64,000 nucleotides of DNA from Methanoregulaceae archaeon. Lineage in GTDB: Bacteria; Armatimonadota; Fimbriimonadia; Fimbriimonadales; Fimbriimonadaceae. A program made the position numbers and the translations under genes. Shown here one piece after another: positions 17,661 to 26,897 of this stretch. The stretch is taken from contig JADZEW010000021.1 in NCBI GenBank assembly GCA_020850325.1, forward strand, positions 164,288-228,287. Reading direction: 5' to 3'. The notes below the pieces were generated by a model. The model was not told where the DNA came from and made no database searches. It saw nothing but the letters and a program-made list of their open reading frames with translations. How positions within the stretch are numbered: position 1 is the first letter of the stretch; each line of letters starts with the position of its first letter.

Positions 17661-17666
17661 TCCTCC

Positions 17667-17672
17667 ATCATA
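17667..17672 (-). promoter_or_regulatory. -10 box of the DUF6508-like gene
   Basis: TATGAT, 6 nt before the ATG. Confidence 0.5.
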
Positions 17673-17708
17673 GCGGCTCATTCGGCCACGAATCTGAGTC
17701 CGACAGCG

Positions 17709-17714
17709 TAAAAT
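17709..17714 (+). promoter_or_regulatory. -10 box of the ccmE operon
   Basis: TAAAAT, 6 nt before the GTG start of ccmE, divergent from the DUF6508-like promoter. Confidence 0.55.
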
Positions 17715-17720
17715 AGAGGC

Positions 17721-18110
17721 GTGAAGCAACGTGGCGCCATCGTGTCCTCCTTGATCGCTTTGATTGCCGTCGGTGGCCTCGGATCTGTGTTCCTGGCGAA
17801 TGCCAGTCCTTACATGACGATCACCGAGGTTCGCGACGCTTCCGGAAACAACATCCACGTTTCGGGCACGATCGACCACTCCACCGTTCACCAGAACTTG
17901 GCCAAACGTCAGGCGACATTCACGATCTCCGACGCGGGTGAGAAGCTTCAGGTGCTGTACAAGGGCAAGCCGCAACCCAACTTGGCTAACGCAACCACCG
18001 TGGTCGTGATCGGCAAGATGGAAGGAAATCAGTTTGTCGCCCACGACATGATGCTGAAGTGCCCGTCGAAGTACGAGAGCACTAAGGAAGTCAGTGGAAG
18101 CGGCTCATAA
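17721..18110 (+). CDS. ccmE: Cytochrome c maturation heme chaperone CcmE, C-type
   Basis: Periplasmic, membrane-anchored OB-fold protein that carries heme covalently to CcmF during system I cytochrome c maturation. The 129 residues have one N-terminal membrane helix (IVSSLIALIAVGGLGSVFLA) and the OB core with DHSTVHQN and VVVIGKMEGNQFVAHDMMLK. The heme-binding motif, HxxxY in the enterobacterial protein, reads KCPSKY here, i.e. CxxxY, as in the alternative CcmE type known from archaea and Desulfovibrio. GTG start 6 nt after TAAAAT. ccmF overlaps its end by 17 bp. Confidence 0.9.
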   Translation: MKQRGAIVSSLIALIAVGGLGSVFLANASPYMTITEVRDASGNNIHVSGTIDHSTVHQNLAKRQATFTISDAGEKLQVLYKGKPQPNLANATTVVVIGKMEGNQFVAHDMMLKCPSKYESTKEVSGSGS

Positions 18111-20508
18111 TCTTCCGCCTGCCCCCGAGTGGTCGTTGCTTGTCGGAAAACTAGGCACCGGCTTCGTTTGGGCCGGCATCTTGTTTTTTGTCGCCGCGAT
18201 CGTCGGCGTTGCGCTTCGCAGAGAAAAGCTGATCACGCCCGCATTTTTTGCCGGTGCCGCTTCCGTCTTCGGAGCCTTCATCTCGCTGGGCGTTCTGTTT
18301 GTCACTGACCAGTTCCACTTCCAGTACGTGTTCGCTCACAGCGAGAAGATTAACGGGCTCGGCTACAAGATCGCCGCCATCTGGTCGGGGCAAGAGGGCA
18401 GCTTCCTGCTCTGGGCGACGTGTTCCGCGCTGTTTGTCCTCTTGGCGTGGCGCAGTGCGGCTGCGCTGAGGCGCGGCTATACGTTGGCCGCATCGGTCTT
18501 TCTGGGAGCGGTTTGCGGCATCCTCGCCTACGAGACGCCGTTCTCCGTTCAGGACCTGGAAGGCAAGATCGTCCAGATTCCCGATGGCGTGGGGTTGGCG
18601 CCGTCGCTGAACAACTATTGGGTCATTATCCATCCGCCTACGATCTTCCTCGGCTTCGGGTCTTTGCTCGTCTTGTTTTCCTTCGCGGTGGCGGCGTTGC
18701 TTCAGCGTGACTACGACGGCTGGGCGGCAAAGCTCCGGCCGTGGGCAATTGTCTCGATGACGTTCACGGGGCTCGGCCTGTGCATGGGCGGTTTCTGGGC
18801 CTACGAGACGCTCGGGTGGGGCGGTTTTTGGGCGTGGGACCCGGTCGAGAATGTCAGCTTTGTGCCGTGGGTTTTGACGACGGTGCTTGTTCATGGTTTG
18901 ATCGTTCAGGCGGTCCGCAGCAAGTGGCAGTTCTCAAATCTGCTGCTGGCGGGAATCCCCTTCCTCGCGTTCACCTACGGCACGTTCCTCACCCGCGCGG
19001 GGTTCCTGGACCAGGTCAGCGTTCACTCGTTCGCGAAGATGAATGCCAGTGCCCATCTGCTCTTGCTTTGGTTCCTGGTGGGCACGGTTGTGCTGTTCAC
19101 GGGCTTGTGGTTTGTTCGACTGCGGCAAGACGGCGCCCAATGTGCGGCCCCCGCGCTCGATGGACTGCGTCGAGATGGCCTCTACCGAACGGGCATGCAG
19201 CTCATGACCATGCTCGCGATCGCCACGGCGATAGGAATGAGCGTGCCGCTCCTCCAATACGCGATGGGCAAGACCCCCAAGGTGGTCGAGGAGCAGCTGT
19301 ACCACCAGGTGTTGGTGTGGTTCTTCGTGCCGATCCTGATTCTTATGGCCATTGCGCCGTTCGCCTCGTGGCGGGCCATGCGTCTGGGTGAGTTCGCCAT
19401 GCGGCTCATCAACATCTTCAGCCTTTCACTTTTCGTGGTCGGTATCTCGTTGCTCGTCGGTGCGCACCCCGAGTACGGCGTTCACCTGGAGAAGGGCGCG
19501 ACGATCGACTTTCCCTTCGGCCTGAAGGTCCTGCTCGCGCCGTGGATTCTGTTCCTCGTGTGGCTGTGCGCGTTTACGACCATTTCTAACCTTTGGCGGC
19601 TCATGGAGACGGTCCGGCGTTCGCCTCTTTCGACCGGGGCTTTTCTCGCTCACATTGGCGTTGCGGTCGCGATGGCCGGACTCATCGTCTCCCGCGGGCT
19701 TGAGCGCAAGCAGGAATACGCGCTGCAACGAGGGGTGCCCGCGTTGGGGCTACAAGCAAGCGGACCAGCGCATATCGTGGAGTTGGTCGAAGACCAGAAG
19801 TTGGACTTTTTTGATCGGGACAACAAGGTCGAGCTGAGAATGCGCGGCGACGGGCCCGAGTTCATTGCCCGTCCGGGACTCTACTACGATGTCAACCAGC
19901 AGACCGGCGAGCCAAGCCCAGTTACGTGGCCGCACATCCAGCGATGGCTCTCCCACGACATGTACGTCGTGCTGTATCCGCTCCAACCGGACGCGAGCAA
20001 CCCGGTAACCCTCAAGCCGGGCGAGTCGACCACCCTCGACGGCATGGTTTGGCAGCAGATGTCCGAGCGGCAATACCAAGTCCGCTACCTTCGCATGGAG
20101 CGCGAAGGCGAGGCGGGCATGGCGGGGACCAAGTTTAAGGCGATTCTGCAAGTGACCGGCCCGGATGGCCAGGTCGAGATCGCGCCGGAACTTGTGGTTG
20201 CCGAGGGTGGTGGGCCGCAGCGCCGACCGGTTCGAATCGACACCGAGTTTGGCATCGAGTTGGACAGCATGAACGCGGCCGATCAGTCGGTCACGTTGAA
20301 GCTGACTTACAACATCCCGGTGTTCCCGGTGGAGACCTTCTACAAGCCGATGACGATCCTGGTTTGGGGGGGCGTAGGTATCCTTACGGTCGGCGGATTG
20401 ATCGCGGCTTGGGGTCGCAGAGGTTCGCGGCGAGTAACAACCCCCGTGTCGGCGTCGACCGACATCGAATCAGTTGAAAAGGGCGATGCGCTTATCCCAG
20501 TTCCTTAA
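18094..20508 (+). CDS. ccmF: Cytochrome c heme lyase CcmF
   Basis: Polytopic inner-membrane protein that ligates heme from CcmE to CXXCH apocytochromes. The 804 residues hold at least 13 hydrophobic helices. The WWD heme-handling segment is WGGFWAWDPVENVSFVPWV near residue 245, with conserved histidines in the flanking loops (YWVIIHPPTIFLGFG and the QVSVHSFA segment). A periplasmic domain of about 170 residues precedes the last helix. GTG 18094 overlaps ccmE, and panD overlaps its end. CcmABCD and CcmGH are not in this window. Confidence 0.93.
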   Translation: MEAAHNLPPAPEWSLLVGKLGTGFVWAGILFFVAAIVGVALRREKLITPAFFAGAASVFGAFISLGVLFVTDQFHFQYVFAHSEKINGLGYKIAAIWSGQEGSFLLWATCSALFVLLAWRSAAALRRGYTLAASVFLGAVCGILAYETPFSVQDLEGKIVQIPDGVGLAPSLNNYWVIIHPPTIFLGFGSLLVLFSFAVAALLQRDYDGWAAKLRPWAIVSMTFTGLGLCMGGFWAYETLGWGGFWAWDPVENVSFVPWVLTTVLVHGLIVQAVRSKWQFSNLLLAGIPFLAFTYGTFLTRAGFLDQVSVHSFAKMNASAHLLLLWFLVGTVVLFTGLWFVRLRQDGAQCAAPALDGLRRDGLYRTGMQLMTMLAIATAIGMSVPLLQYAMGKTPKVVEEQLYHQVLVWFFVPILILMAIAPFASWRAMRLGEFAMRLINIFSLSLFVVGISLLVGAHPEYGVHLEKGATIDFPFGLKVLLAPWILFLVWLCAFTTISNLWRLMETVRRSPLSTGAFLAHIGVAVAMAGLIVSRGLERKQEYALQRGVPALGLQASGPAHIVELVEDQKLDFFDRDNKVELRMRGDGPEFIARPGLYYDVNQQTGEPSPVTWPHIQRWLSHDMYVVLYPLQPDASNPVTLKPGESTTLDGMVWQQMSERQYQVRYLRMEREGEAGMAGTKFKAILQVTGPDGQVEIAPELVVAEGGGPQRRPVRIDTEFGIELDSMNAADQSVTLKLTYNIPVFPVETFYKPMTILVWGGVGILTVGGLIAAWGRRGSRRVTTPVSASTDIESVEKGDALIPVP

Positions 20509-20848
20509 GGCCAAGTTCCACCACGCTCGGGTGACCTATGCGAACCCCGAATACGTGGGCAGCATCGAGATTGATGCTGATCTCATGGCCTATGTCGGCT
20601 TGAAGGACGGGGAGCAGGTGCACGTTTGGGCAGTCGATCATACGGCGCGCATCATCACTTACGCATTCGCCGGTCCCAAAGGAGCGGTCGGGCTTAACGG
20701 CGGTGCCGCCCACTTTTTCCGCGAGGGTGATCGGCTGGTCATTGCTGCCTTCGATCTCTCGGACGAGCCCATCATCCCCCGGGTGGTTCAACTGGGCGAA
20801 AACAACGAGATCGTTCGCGACATGACCCCATTTAGCGTGGTGGGATAG
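20486..20848 (+). CDS. panD: Aspartate 1-decarboxylase
   Basis: Pyruvoyl enzyme making beta-alanine for pantothenate and CoA. At 120 residues it has family length. The self-cleaving Gly-Ser pair is in EYVGSIEIDADLM near residues 24-25, giving a pyruvoyl group on the alpha chain. Lys9 in FLKAKFHHARVT and the GAAHFF loop with nearby tyrosine are also present. ATG 20486 gives the standard N-terminus, though an in-frame TTG lies at 20474. The gene overlaps the 3' end of ccmF by 23 bp, so it is translated within that operon. Confidence 0.93.
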   Translation: MRLSQFLKAKFHHARVTYANPEYVGSIEIDADLMAYVGLKDGEQVHVWAVDHTARIITYAFAGPKGAVGLNGGAAHFFREGDRLVIAAFDLSDEPIIPRVVQLGENNEIVRDMTPFSVVG

Positions 20849-20850
20849 CA

Positions 20851-21444
20851 ATGCCACCGGTCGATCTCGAGGCCATGTTGCGCGACTCGGGTGCTGTGAT
20901 GCATGGACATTTCGTCCTCACCAGTGGCCGGCATAGCGACGTTTACGTCGAGAAGTTTCGAATCCTCGAGCAGCCGGAAGTGCTCTCGGCGTTGTGCGAG
21001 GAAATCGCGCTCCGAGTGCGCGATCTTAACATTGAGCTCGTGGCGGGTCCGACGACCGGCGGCATCATCATTGCCTTCGAGGCCGCCCGCCAGATTGGCT
21101 GCACAGCAATCTACGTCGAGAGCGAGGGCGGATTGAAGAAGATTCGTCGCGGAGCCGTTGTGCCCGCAGGTGCTCGCGTGCTGATTGTCGACGACGTGCT
21201 GACGACCGGCACTTCCGTGCGCGAGGTGATCGACGTCATCCGCGCCGCCGGTGGTGAAGTTGTCGGTGTCGCGGTCCTGATTGATCGCTCCGAGGGTGAC
21301 TTGGGGTTCGGCGTTCCGCTGTTTGCCGCGCATCGGGTGGAGGCAACCAGCTATGATCCCGATAATCTTCCCGTAGAGTTGCGCTCCATCCCCGCCATAA
21401 AGCCGGGGACACGCGTCTCTACACCTGGAGTGACAGCGATATGA
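20851..21444 (+). CDS. pyrE: Orotate phosphoribosyltransferase
   Basis: Joins orotate to PRPP to give OMP in pyrimidine synthesis. The 197 residues contain the PRPP loop VLIVDDVLTTGTSVREVI near residue 110, the substrate segment AGPTTGGIIIAFEAAR and HFVLTSGRHSDVYVEKF at the N-terminus (the catalytic region around Lys is present as VEKFRIL). It lies 2 bp after panD and overlaps the next gene (ATGA), so it is in the ccmE-F-panD-pyrE operon. Confidence 0.94.
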   Translation: MPPVDLEAMLRDSGAVMHGHFVLTSGRHSDVYVEKFRILEQPEVLSALCEEIALRVRDLNIELVAGPTTGGIIIAFEAARQIGCTAIYVESEGGLKKIRRGAVVPAGARVLIVDDVLTTGTSVREVIDVIRAAGGEVVGVAVLIDRSEGDLGFGVPLFAAHRVEATSYDPDNLPVELRSIPAIKPGTRVSTPGVTAI

Positions 21445-22844
21445 TGGTGATGAACCGAGTGGGATGGACAAACCGCGGGACCCTTGCGGACCGTAGCGGC
21501 ATCCGTGGCTTGGTCTTGTCTCACCTGATTGGGCTCGCCATTCTGCTGCAGTTCGTGTTGGAGCGCGCGGTCACCTTCGAACTGCCGTACAACCGGCTGG
21601 TCGACATCCCGATTCGCCTGATCATCGTGTGGTTGATGCTCGACCGGATTGGCCGGATCGGCCGCGTGAAGGTGAGCGGATGGGATTGGCTCCATCTGTT
21701 CTTCATTTCGGCTTACGGATTCGCATCGGTGTATGCGGACCTCTTTATGTCTCGCGATACGGGCGTTCTCGGATACATCTCCTGGTCAATCCAGTTCATA
21801 CAGCCGTACTTCTACTTTCTGGCCGTGCGCGAGGGGTTGAACCGAAGGGGTTTCCGCATAGACATTGTGCTCAGGTGGATCATCTTCACGGTTGCCGTTT
21901 GTTGTGCCGTGGCGCTCTTGCAGGCGCTTGACGTCGCTAACATGCGGTACCACATCGACGAGTTCTATCAGCAGCGAAAGGCCGAGTCGCAGATGGAGGG
22001 TCCATCGGCCCCTTGGCAGGCCCGCGGCGTAGCGCCCCATGCGAACTCGATGGCGATGGTCATCCTGTTTGGCATCGTTGCGCTCGTTGCTTACGTCAAC
22101 CAGCGCAAACTCGGCGTATTTGAGGTGTTGGCGGGTGCTCTCTTCATGGGCACGTTGTTCGCCACATATAGCCGAACCGGCATCGTTACCATTGGCCTTA
22201 TGGGTGGCGCGTTCGTCATGCTCCTGGTGCTGCAACAGCGCTACCGGGCCGCGTTTCTCGTCATGTTCGGCCTGGTGGGATTGCTTTTTGCCTTCATGAC
22301 CGCCGTTTTTGCCTTCAACATCGAGCGGTATCAGGTGTTCGTAAAGGGAGTTGGGGTTGTTAAGAAAGAACCCAGCCGTGGACTCTACGGGGTCTACGCT
22401 CGGCAAGAGTCCTTCAACAAGGCCATCGAACTGGGGTCCAAGTTTCCGCTTACAGGAGTCAGCCCGGCAAGTTCACTTTTGAACCGGCAGCGCGTCGTCA
22501 CGAGCAGCCCCTATGCGTTTGACGGTCTCGTTCTGAACGTGTTCGCGTATGCGTTCGTCCAGTTCGGAGTCTATGGTTTGGTGTACCTCTTTGGGACTTT
22601 GGGCATTTGTCTGGGGTTTATCCGCTACGCACGCACCAAGCAGGTGTTCTCTGCATCCGCGTTTTTCGCGGGCGTTGTCATTCTTGCCACAGGCATCACG
22701 GAGAACTCCCTGTTTACGCTGGCGCCGATGATCATCGTCAACGTGGTCATGGCGGCCGCCTTATCGAAGGTCACCCAGCGTGACGATCTTCCGGCCCGCT
22801 CGCGCATCTTCGGGTTTGCTCCTGCCAAACCGCTAGGCAGTTGA
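21441..22844 (+). CDS. O-antigen ligase/polymerase-like membrane protein
   Basis: Polytopic membrane protein of 467 residues with about 11-12 hydrophobic helices, in the Wzy_C/WaaL-like superfamily that polymerises or ligates surface polysaccharide. A large non-cytoplasmic loop lies between the late helices (residues about 300-350, FNIERYQVFVKGVGVVKKEP onward), containing RQES and GSKFPLTGVSP, similar to the H-x(n)-PHN-like loop of the family. AFATYSRTGIVTIGL is the usual SRTG motif. Its ATG overlaps the pyrE stop. A strong hairpin terminator follows. The glycan is unknown; a PglC-like initiator is encoded 8 kb away. Confidence 0.78.
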   Translation: MMVMNRVGWTNRGTLADRSGIRGLVLSHLIGLAILLQFVLERAVTFELPYNRLVDIPIRLIIVWLMLDRIGRIGRVKVSGWDWLHLFFISAYGFASVYADLFMSRDTGVLGYISWSIQFIQPYFYFLAVREGLNRRGFRIDIVLRWIIFTVAVCCAVALLQALDVANMRYHIDEFYQQRKAESQMEGPSAPWQARGVAPHANSMAMVILFGIVALVAYVNQRKLGVFEVLAGALFMGTLFATYSRTGIVTIGLMGGAFVMLLVLQQRYRAAFLVMFGLVGLLFAFMTAVFAFNIERYQVFVKGVGVVKKEPSRGLYGVYARQESFNKAIELGSKFPLTGVSPASSLLNRQRVVTSSPYAFDGLVLNVFAYAFVQFGVYGLVYLFGTLGICLGFIRYARTKQVFSASAFFAGVVILATGITENSLFTLAPMIIVNVVMAAALSKVTQRDDLPARSRIFGFAPAKPLGS

Positions 22845-22863
22845 GCTGTCAATCACAAAAGGT

Positions 22864-22897
22864 GTCGCCCCTCCGCTCATCCGAACAGAGGGGCGAC
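22864..22897. terminator. Hairpin terminator between convergent operons
   Basis: Perfect 10-bp stem GTCGCCCCTC/GAGGGGCGAC with a 14-nt loop, placed between the ends of the ccmE-pyrE operon (plus) and pilT (minus). ACAAAAG precedes it, giving a short T-tract for the minus-strand direction. Confidence 0.75.
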
Positions 22898-22920
22898 AGT
22901 CACTCTGGATAGTGTTCGGC

Positions 22921-24243
22921 TTATCCGCCCTTGGCCAATCGAGCGAAGTTCTCTTTGTCTACTGCCCTCATCAGGCACTCCTCATACGAGCAGTATCCGT
23001 TCTTGAACAGATCGGCGAGCGAGCGATCCATCGTCTGCATACCCAACTGCGCGGAGGTTTCGATCACGGAATACATCTGGTGCGTCTTGCCTTCGCGAAT
23101 CAGGTTCTTGATGGCTGGAGTTCCGAGCATGATCTCGAGCGAGGCCTTGCGGCCACCCCCGAGGCGCGGTAGCAGTTGCTGCGAGACGACGCCCTCAAGC
23201 GTATTGCCGAGCAAAACACGAATCTGCGCCTGCTGGTCGGAAGGGAACACGTCGACGATTCGGTCAACCGTCGATGGGGCGTTGCGGGTATGAAGGGTCG
23301 CGAAGACCAGGTGGCCGGTTTCCGCGAGAGTCAGGGCAGCCTCGATCGTTTCCAAGTCGCGAAGCTCACCGACCAAAATGATATCCGGGTCCTCACGAAG
23401 CACCGCGCGCAGCGAGTTATGGAAAGAGAACGTGTCCGAGTGCATTTCGCGCTGGTTGATCATGCACTTCTTGTGCTGGTGCAGATACTCGATCGGATCC
23501 TCGATGGTCATGATGTGCGACGTTCGGTTCGTGTTGATGTCGTCGATCATCGAGGCGATGGTCGTGGACTTACCCGAACCCGTGGGGCCGGTAACCAAGA
23601 CGAGTCCAGAAGTGCGCTTTGAAATCTCGCGGATAACCACAGGCAATCCCAGATCCTCAAAGGAAGGAATCTTCGTTGGGATCGCTCGGAGCGCTGCCGC
23701 ATAGCTGCCGCGCTGCATGTAAACGTTAAATCGGAACCGGGCCAATCCGCGCACGCTGTATCCGAAGTCGAGTTCGTGCGTGTTCTCCAACTTCTCGATC
23801 TGCTCGTCACTCAAGCAGTCGAAGACCAGCCGACGAACATCCTGGGGCTGAAGAATGGCGTAGGGCAGACTCGTGATTTCACCGTCGAGCCGGATCATAG
23901 GGGGTAACCCTACGGTCAAGTGGATGTCGCTGGCTTTGCGCTCCATCGCCATGTGGAGGACCTCGTCAAGATGGACATCATGAATCGGAATGGCCTGATC
24001 ACCACCCGTTTCAACTTGGAGATGAGGCTCAGTGATGGGCTCGAAGCGGTGGTCGGAGACATCGATGCTGTGCACGTCCATCGGAACAGCCGCTGGACGA
24101 TAGTTGTGCTCCCGTCCGGACTCCGGCTCTTTGGATTCCACCGTCAGGTCGGGTGCGTCAGCCAGAGGCTGAGCGGCATCGGCCGCCGGCGCGGGGGTCG
24201 GGGTCGGTGTTTCAAGTACACGATTCCAATCGAACTGGCTCAT
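22921..24243 (-). CDS. pilT: Type IV pilus retraction ATPase PilT, with N-terminal extension
   Basis: Hexameric ATPase powering pilus retraction and twitching motility. The 440 residues are about 90 longer than typical PilT because of a Pro/Ala-rich, acidic N-terminal extension (residues 1-90, e.g. TPTPTPAPAADAAQPLADA). The PilT core then begins at HLDEVLHMAMERKASDIHL. Walker A GPTGSGKST is at 219-227, Walker B DIILVGELRD follows, and His box HLVFATLHT. The AIRNLIRE-like AGFQ region is seen as GTPAIKNLIREGKTHQM. It is last of pilB-HDOD-pilT, 8 bp after the HDOD gene. Confidence 0.92.
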   Translation of the reverse strand: MSQFDWNRVLETPTPTPAPAADAAQPLADAPDLTVESKEPESGREHNYRPAAVPMDVHSIDVSDHRFEPITEPHLQVETGGDQAIPIHDVHLDEVLHMAMERKASDIHLTVGLPPMIRLDGEITSLPYAILQPQDVRRLVFDCLSDEQIEKLENTHELDFGYSVRGLARFRFNVYMQRGSYAAALRAIPTKIPSFEDLGLPVVIREISKRTSGLVLVTGPTGSGKSTTIASMIDDINTNRTSHIMTIEDPIEYLHQHKKCMINQREMHSDTFSFHNSLRAVLREDPDIILVGELRDLETIEAALTLAETGHLVFATLHTRNAPSTVDRIVDVFPSDQQAQIRVLLGNTLEGVVSQQLLPRLGGGRKASLEIMLGTPAIKNLIREGKTHQMYSVIETSAQLGMQTMDRSLADLFKNGYCSYEECLMRAVDKENFARLAKGG

Positions 24244-24251
24244 AGTCTCCC

Positions 24252-25100
24252 TTAGAACGTGAGGTTCTGCGCCGAAGCAAGAACTTCGGTCGCTCTCTCG
24301 ATCAAATCATCGGCTTGATCGGGTGTGTAGCTTAGGTGCCGGAGGGCCCACTCGGGCAACGGTGCAGCAGCGGGCCCATCGACGATGCTATGCGCAATTC
24401 CCGAACCAACCGCCACGATCGCCGAGGCGATCGGAACCGTCTCTTCGTCGGGCCGATCGTAGTCGATGCCTTCGAGTAAGGTTTCTGGCAGCCGCCACTT
24501 CTTGCATGCAGCCAGCGCCACGATGATGTGGTCGCAACCAAACACGGCTTGCTCGGAGGCACGAGCACTTGCTCCGGTAGCAACGAGGGCGTCCACTTGG
24601 TCGAATCCGCCGGGCTGGAAGCGGTCGAGCAGGGGCTTGCCGATGTAGTGCAACAGTCCGCACGTGTAGGCTTCGTCCGGTGCCATGGTACGGGTCTGCT
24701 GAGCAAGATAACGGCAGCAGACCGCGGTATCGATTGAGTGACGCCACCAAGCACGCCGACGAAGCGAGTCCCGATCGTTCTTCCCCACAAACATGTCGAA
24801 GAAGCCGACGGTCATGGCGAGCTGTCGGATCTGCTTGAATCCAAGGAAGGTGACCGCTTCGCGAATCGAAGTTACGCGGCGCGGCAATCCGTAGAAGGCC
24901 GAGTTTGCCAGGGTGAGCAATCGGGTGCTGAAGCCAGGATCGATAACGATCGCCCGTTCAAGCTCCGAGGCCGCAGTGTCGGTCGTCGCCGAGAGCTCGA
25001 GGACCTTGTACACCACGTGGGGCAGGACCGCGATCTCGTCGATACGGTTGACGAGCTTTTCGAGCGTTTCGGAAGGTGTGCTGATAAACTGCGCTGACAT
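24252..25100 (-). CDS. HDOD-domain regulatory protein
   Basis: HDOD is an HD-superfamily domain that usually lacks phosphodiesterase residues and acts in signalling, often with type IV pili or chemotaxis. The 282-residue protein is almost all HDOD: IAVLPHVVYKVLELSATTDT and the helical SFSTRLLTLANSAFYGLPRRVTSI block are typical, and the later HSIDTAVCCRYLAQ gives one histidine without the paired aspartate of true HD enzymes. ATG 25100 has AGGGG 7-8 nt upstream. It lies between pilB and pilT in one operon, so control of pilus assembly or retraction is likely. Confidence 0.85.
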   Translation of the reverse strand: MSAQFISTPSETLEKLVNRIDEIAVLPHVVYKVLELSATTDTAASELERAIVIDPGFSTRLLTLANSAFYGLPRRVTSIREAVTFLGFKQIRQLAMTVGFFDMFVGKNDRDSLRRRAWWRHSIDTAVCCRYLAQQTRTMAPDEAYTCGLLHYIGKPLLDRFQPGGFDQVDALVATGASARASEQAVFGCDHIIVALAACKKWRLPETLLEGIDYDRPDEETVPIASAIVAVGSGIAHSIVDGPAAAPLPEWALRHLSYTPDQADDLIERATEVLASAQNLTF

Positions 25101-25124
25101 CAAGATCCCCTCAATACGTTGCTT

Positions 25125-26843
25125 CTAGGCGTAGATAACTCTCAGCACTTCGTCGACCGAAGTGACCCCCATTAAGATCTTCTGCACGGCATCCATGGGC
25201 AAGGTTCTCATTCCATGTTGCAGTGCGAGGTTCCGTAGGATGTGACCCGGGGATTTGTGCAGAATCTGGTCGCGGATGTCATCCGTGACTTGCATGAGTT
25301 CGTGAACACCCGTTCGGCCTTTGTATCCCGTGCCCTTACAGGTGTCGCATCCCTTGCCCTTAAAGAGCGTCAGCTCACCATGGGTATCCGCGCCGATCTC
25401 TTCGGGAATCGGGAACCCATACCGGAGCAGGCTTTCTCGGCTCGCTGTGTACGCTTCCTTGCAGTTCGGACAGATCTGTCGAACGAGTCGCTGAGCCAAT
25501 ACGCCGATGATCGACGACGCGATGAGGAACGGCTCGACTTCCATGTCGATGAGTCGGCTCGGAGCGGACGGCGCGTCGTTCGTGTGAAGCGTTGTTAGAA
25601 CGAGGTGGCCGGTAAGAGCGGCTTCCATTGCGATGGTCGCCGTTTCGGTATCACGCATTTCGCCGACCATGATGATGTCAGGGTCTTGTCGGAGCATCGC
25701 ACGAAGCCCTTTGGCAAAGGTCATTCCAGCCCGCACGTTAACGCCGCACTGATTGATGCCCGCGAGCTCATACTCGACCGGATCCTCGATGGTGATGATG
25801 TTGTTCTGGCCGTCGTTAATGTTGTTCAGAATCGAGTACAGCGTGGTCGACTTTCCGGAGCCGGTGGGTCCGGTGACGAGCACGATCCCGTAAGATCGCG
25901 ACGACCAGTCCTCGACCATCTTCAGGTTGTGCGACAGGAATCCCAGCTTCGACAGGCCGACACTGATCCCGCCTTTGTCGAGAATACGCATGACGATCTT
26001 CTCGCCATACACGACGGGCAACGTCGAGACGCGAAGGTCATACTCCCTACCGCTCACCGTGACTGAAATGCGGTTGTCTTGAGGAACCCGCTTCTCCGCA
26101 ATGTCCATGTTCGCGACGATCTTGAAGCGCGACATGAGCGGGGCGAGGACCTTTCGCGGCAGGCGCATCGCTTCAATCATCACACCGTCGATGCGGTATC
26201 GGACCCTCACGCCATCGCGCATGGGCTCCACGTGGATATCGCTTGCGAGATCTTGGATACCTTGGCTGATAATGAGGTTCGCCAAACGGATGATCGGCGC
26301 GTCTTCTCCGAGTTCGCGGAGCTCATCTTCTGAAAGTTCGTCCTCTTCGCGTCCGGAGACTTCGATCTGTCCGTCGAAGTCCTTCATAACGCCCGCGATC
26401 TGATCGTTGACGTTCACTTCGACGCGGTAGAACAGCGCTAACGCGTTGTTAACGTCCTCCTCTACGGCGATCATTGGCTCGATCTCGAGTCCGGTCGCCA
26501 GGCGCAGCTCGTCGATCACGAACACGTCGAGCGGATTCGCCATCGCGACGAGGAGCTTGTGACCTTGGCGTTCGAGCGGGATTGCTTTGAATCGCTTGGC
26601 CAACGTCGGCGGAACGAGTTGCAGCACGTCTAGGGCCGGGTGCTGCTCCTTGAGGTCGACCAGCTGAATGCCCCAAACCTTGCCGAGAAGCCGAACCCGG
26701 TCACGCTCTTGGATAAACCCGAGATTTACGAGGACCCGGGCGATCGGATCGGCACCGCCCATCTCGCGCTGCTTGTCTTCAGCCAAGCGCAACTGATCAT
26801 CGCTGATCAATCCTTCCTGAACAAACAATTCGCCCGTTAGCAT
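25125..26843 (-). CDS. pilB: Type IV pilus assembly ATPase PilB
   Basis: Hexameric ATPase driving pilin polymerisation. The 572 residues contain an N-terminal MshEN-like domain (about residues 20-140; GspE-II type, potential c-di-GMP-binding region LLGKVWGIQLVDL), the linker, and the ATPase core: Walker A GPTGSGKST near 325, Asp box, Walker B DPDIIMVGEMRD, His box HLVLTTLHT. A tetracysteine zinc site is CPNC and CDTC near residues 475-520. It is the first gene of the pilB-HDOD-pilT operon; no obvious -10 at leaderless distance was found. Confidence 0.94.
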   Translation of the reverse strand: MLTGELFVQEGLISDDQLRLAEDKQREMGGADPIARVLVNLGFIQERDRVRLLGKVWGIQLVDLKEQHPALDVLQLVPPTLAKRFKAIPLERQGHKLLVAMANPLDVFVIDELRLATGLEIEPMIAVEEDVNNALALFYRVEVNVNDQIAGVMKDFDGQIEVSGREEDELSEDELRELGEDAPIIRLANLIISQGIQDLASDIHVEPMRDGVRVRYRIDGVMIEAMRLPRKVLAPLMSRFKIVANMDIAEKRVPQDNRISVTVSGREYDLRVSTLPVVYGEKIVMRILDKGGISVGLSKLGFLSHNLKMVEDWSSRSYGIVLVTGPTGSGKSTTLYSILNNINDGQNNIITIEDPVEYELAGINQCGVNVRAGMTFAKGLRAMLRQDPDIIMVGEMRDTETATIAMEAALTGHLVLTTLHTNDAPSAPSRLIDMEVEPFLIASSIIGVLAQRLVRQICPNCKEAYTASRESLLRYGFPIPEEIGADTHGELTLFKGKGCDTCKGTGYKGRTGVHELMQVTDDIRDQILHKSPGHILRNLALQHGMRTLPMDAVQKILMGVTSVDEVLRVIYA

Positions 26844-26897
26844 AGCCAGCCCGAATCACAAGTGCGATCCGAGGTCTTCGTTCCACGGCAGGTCTGG

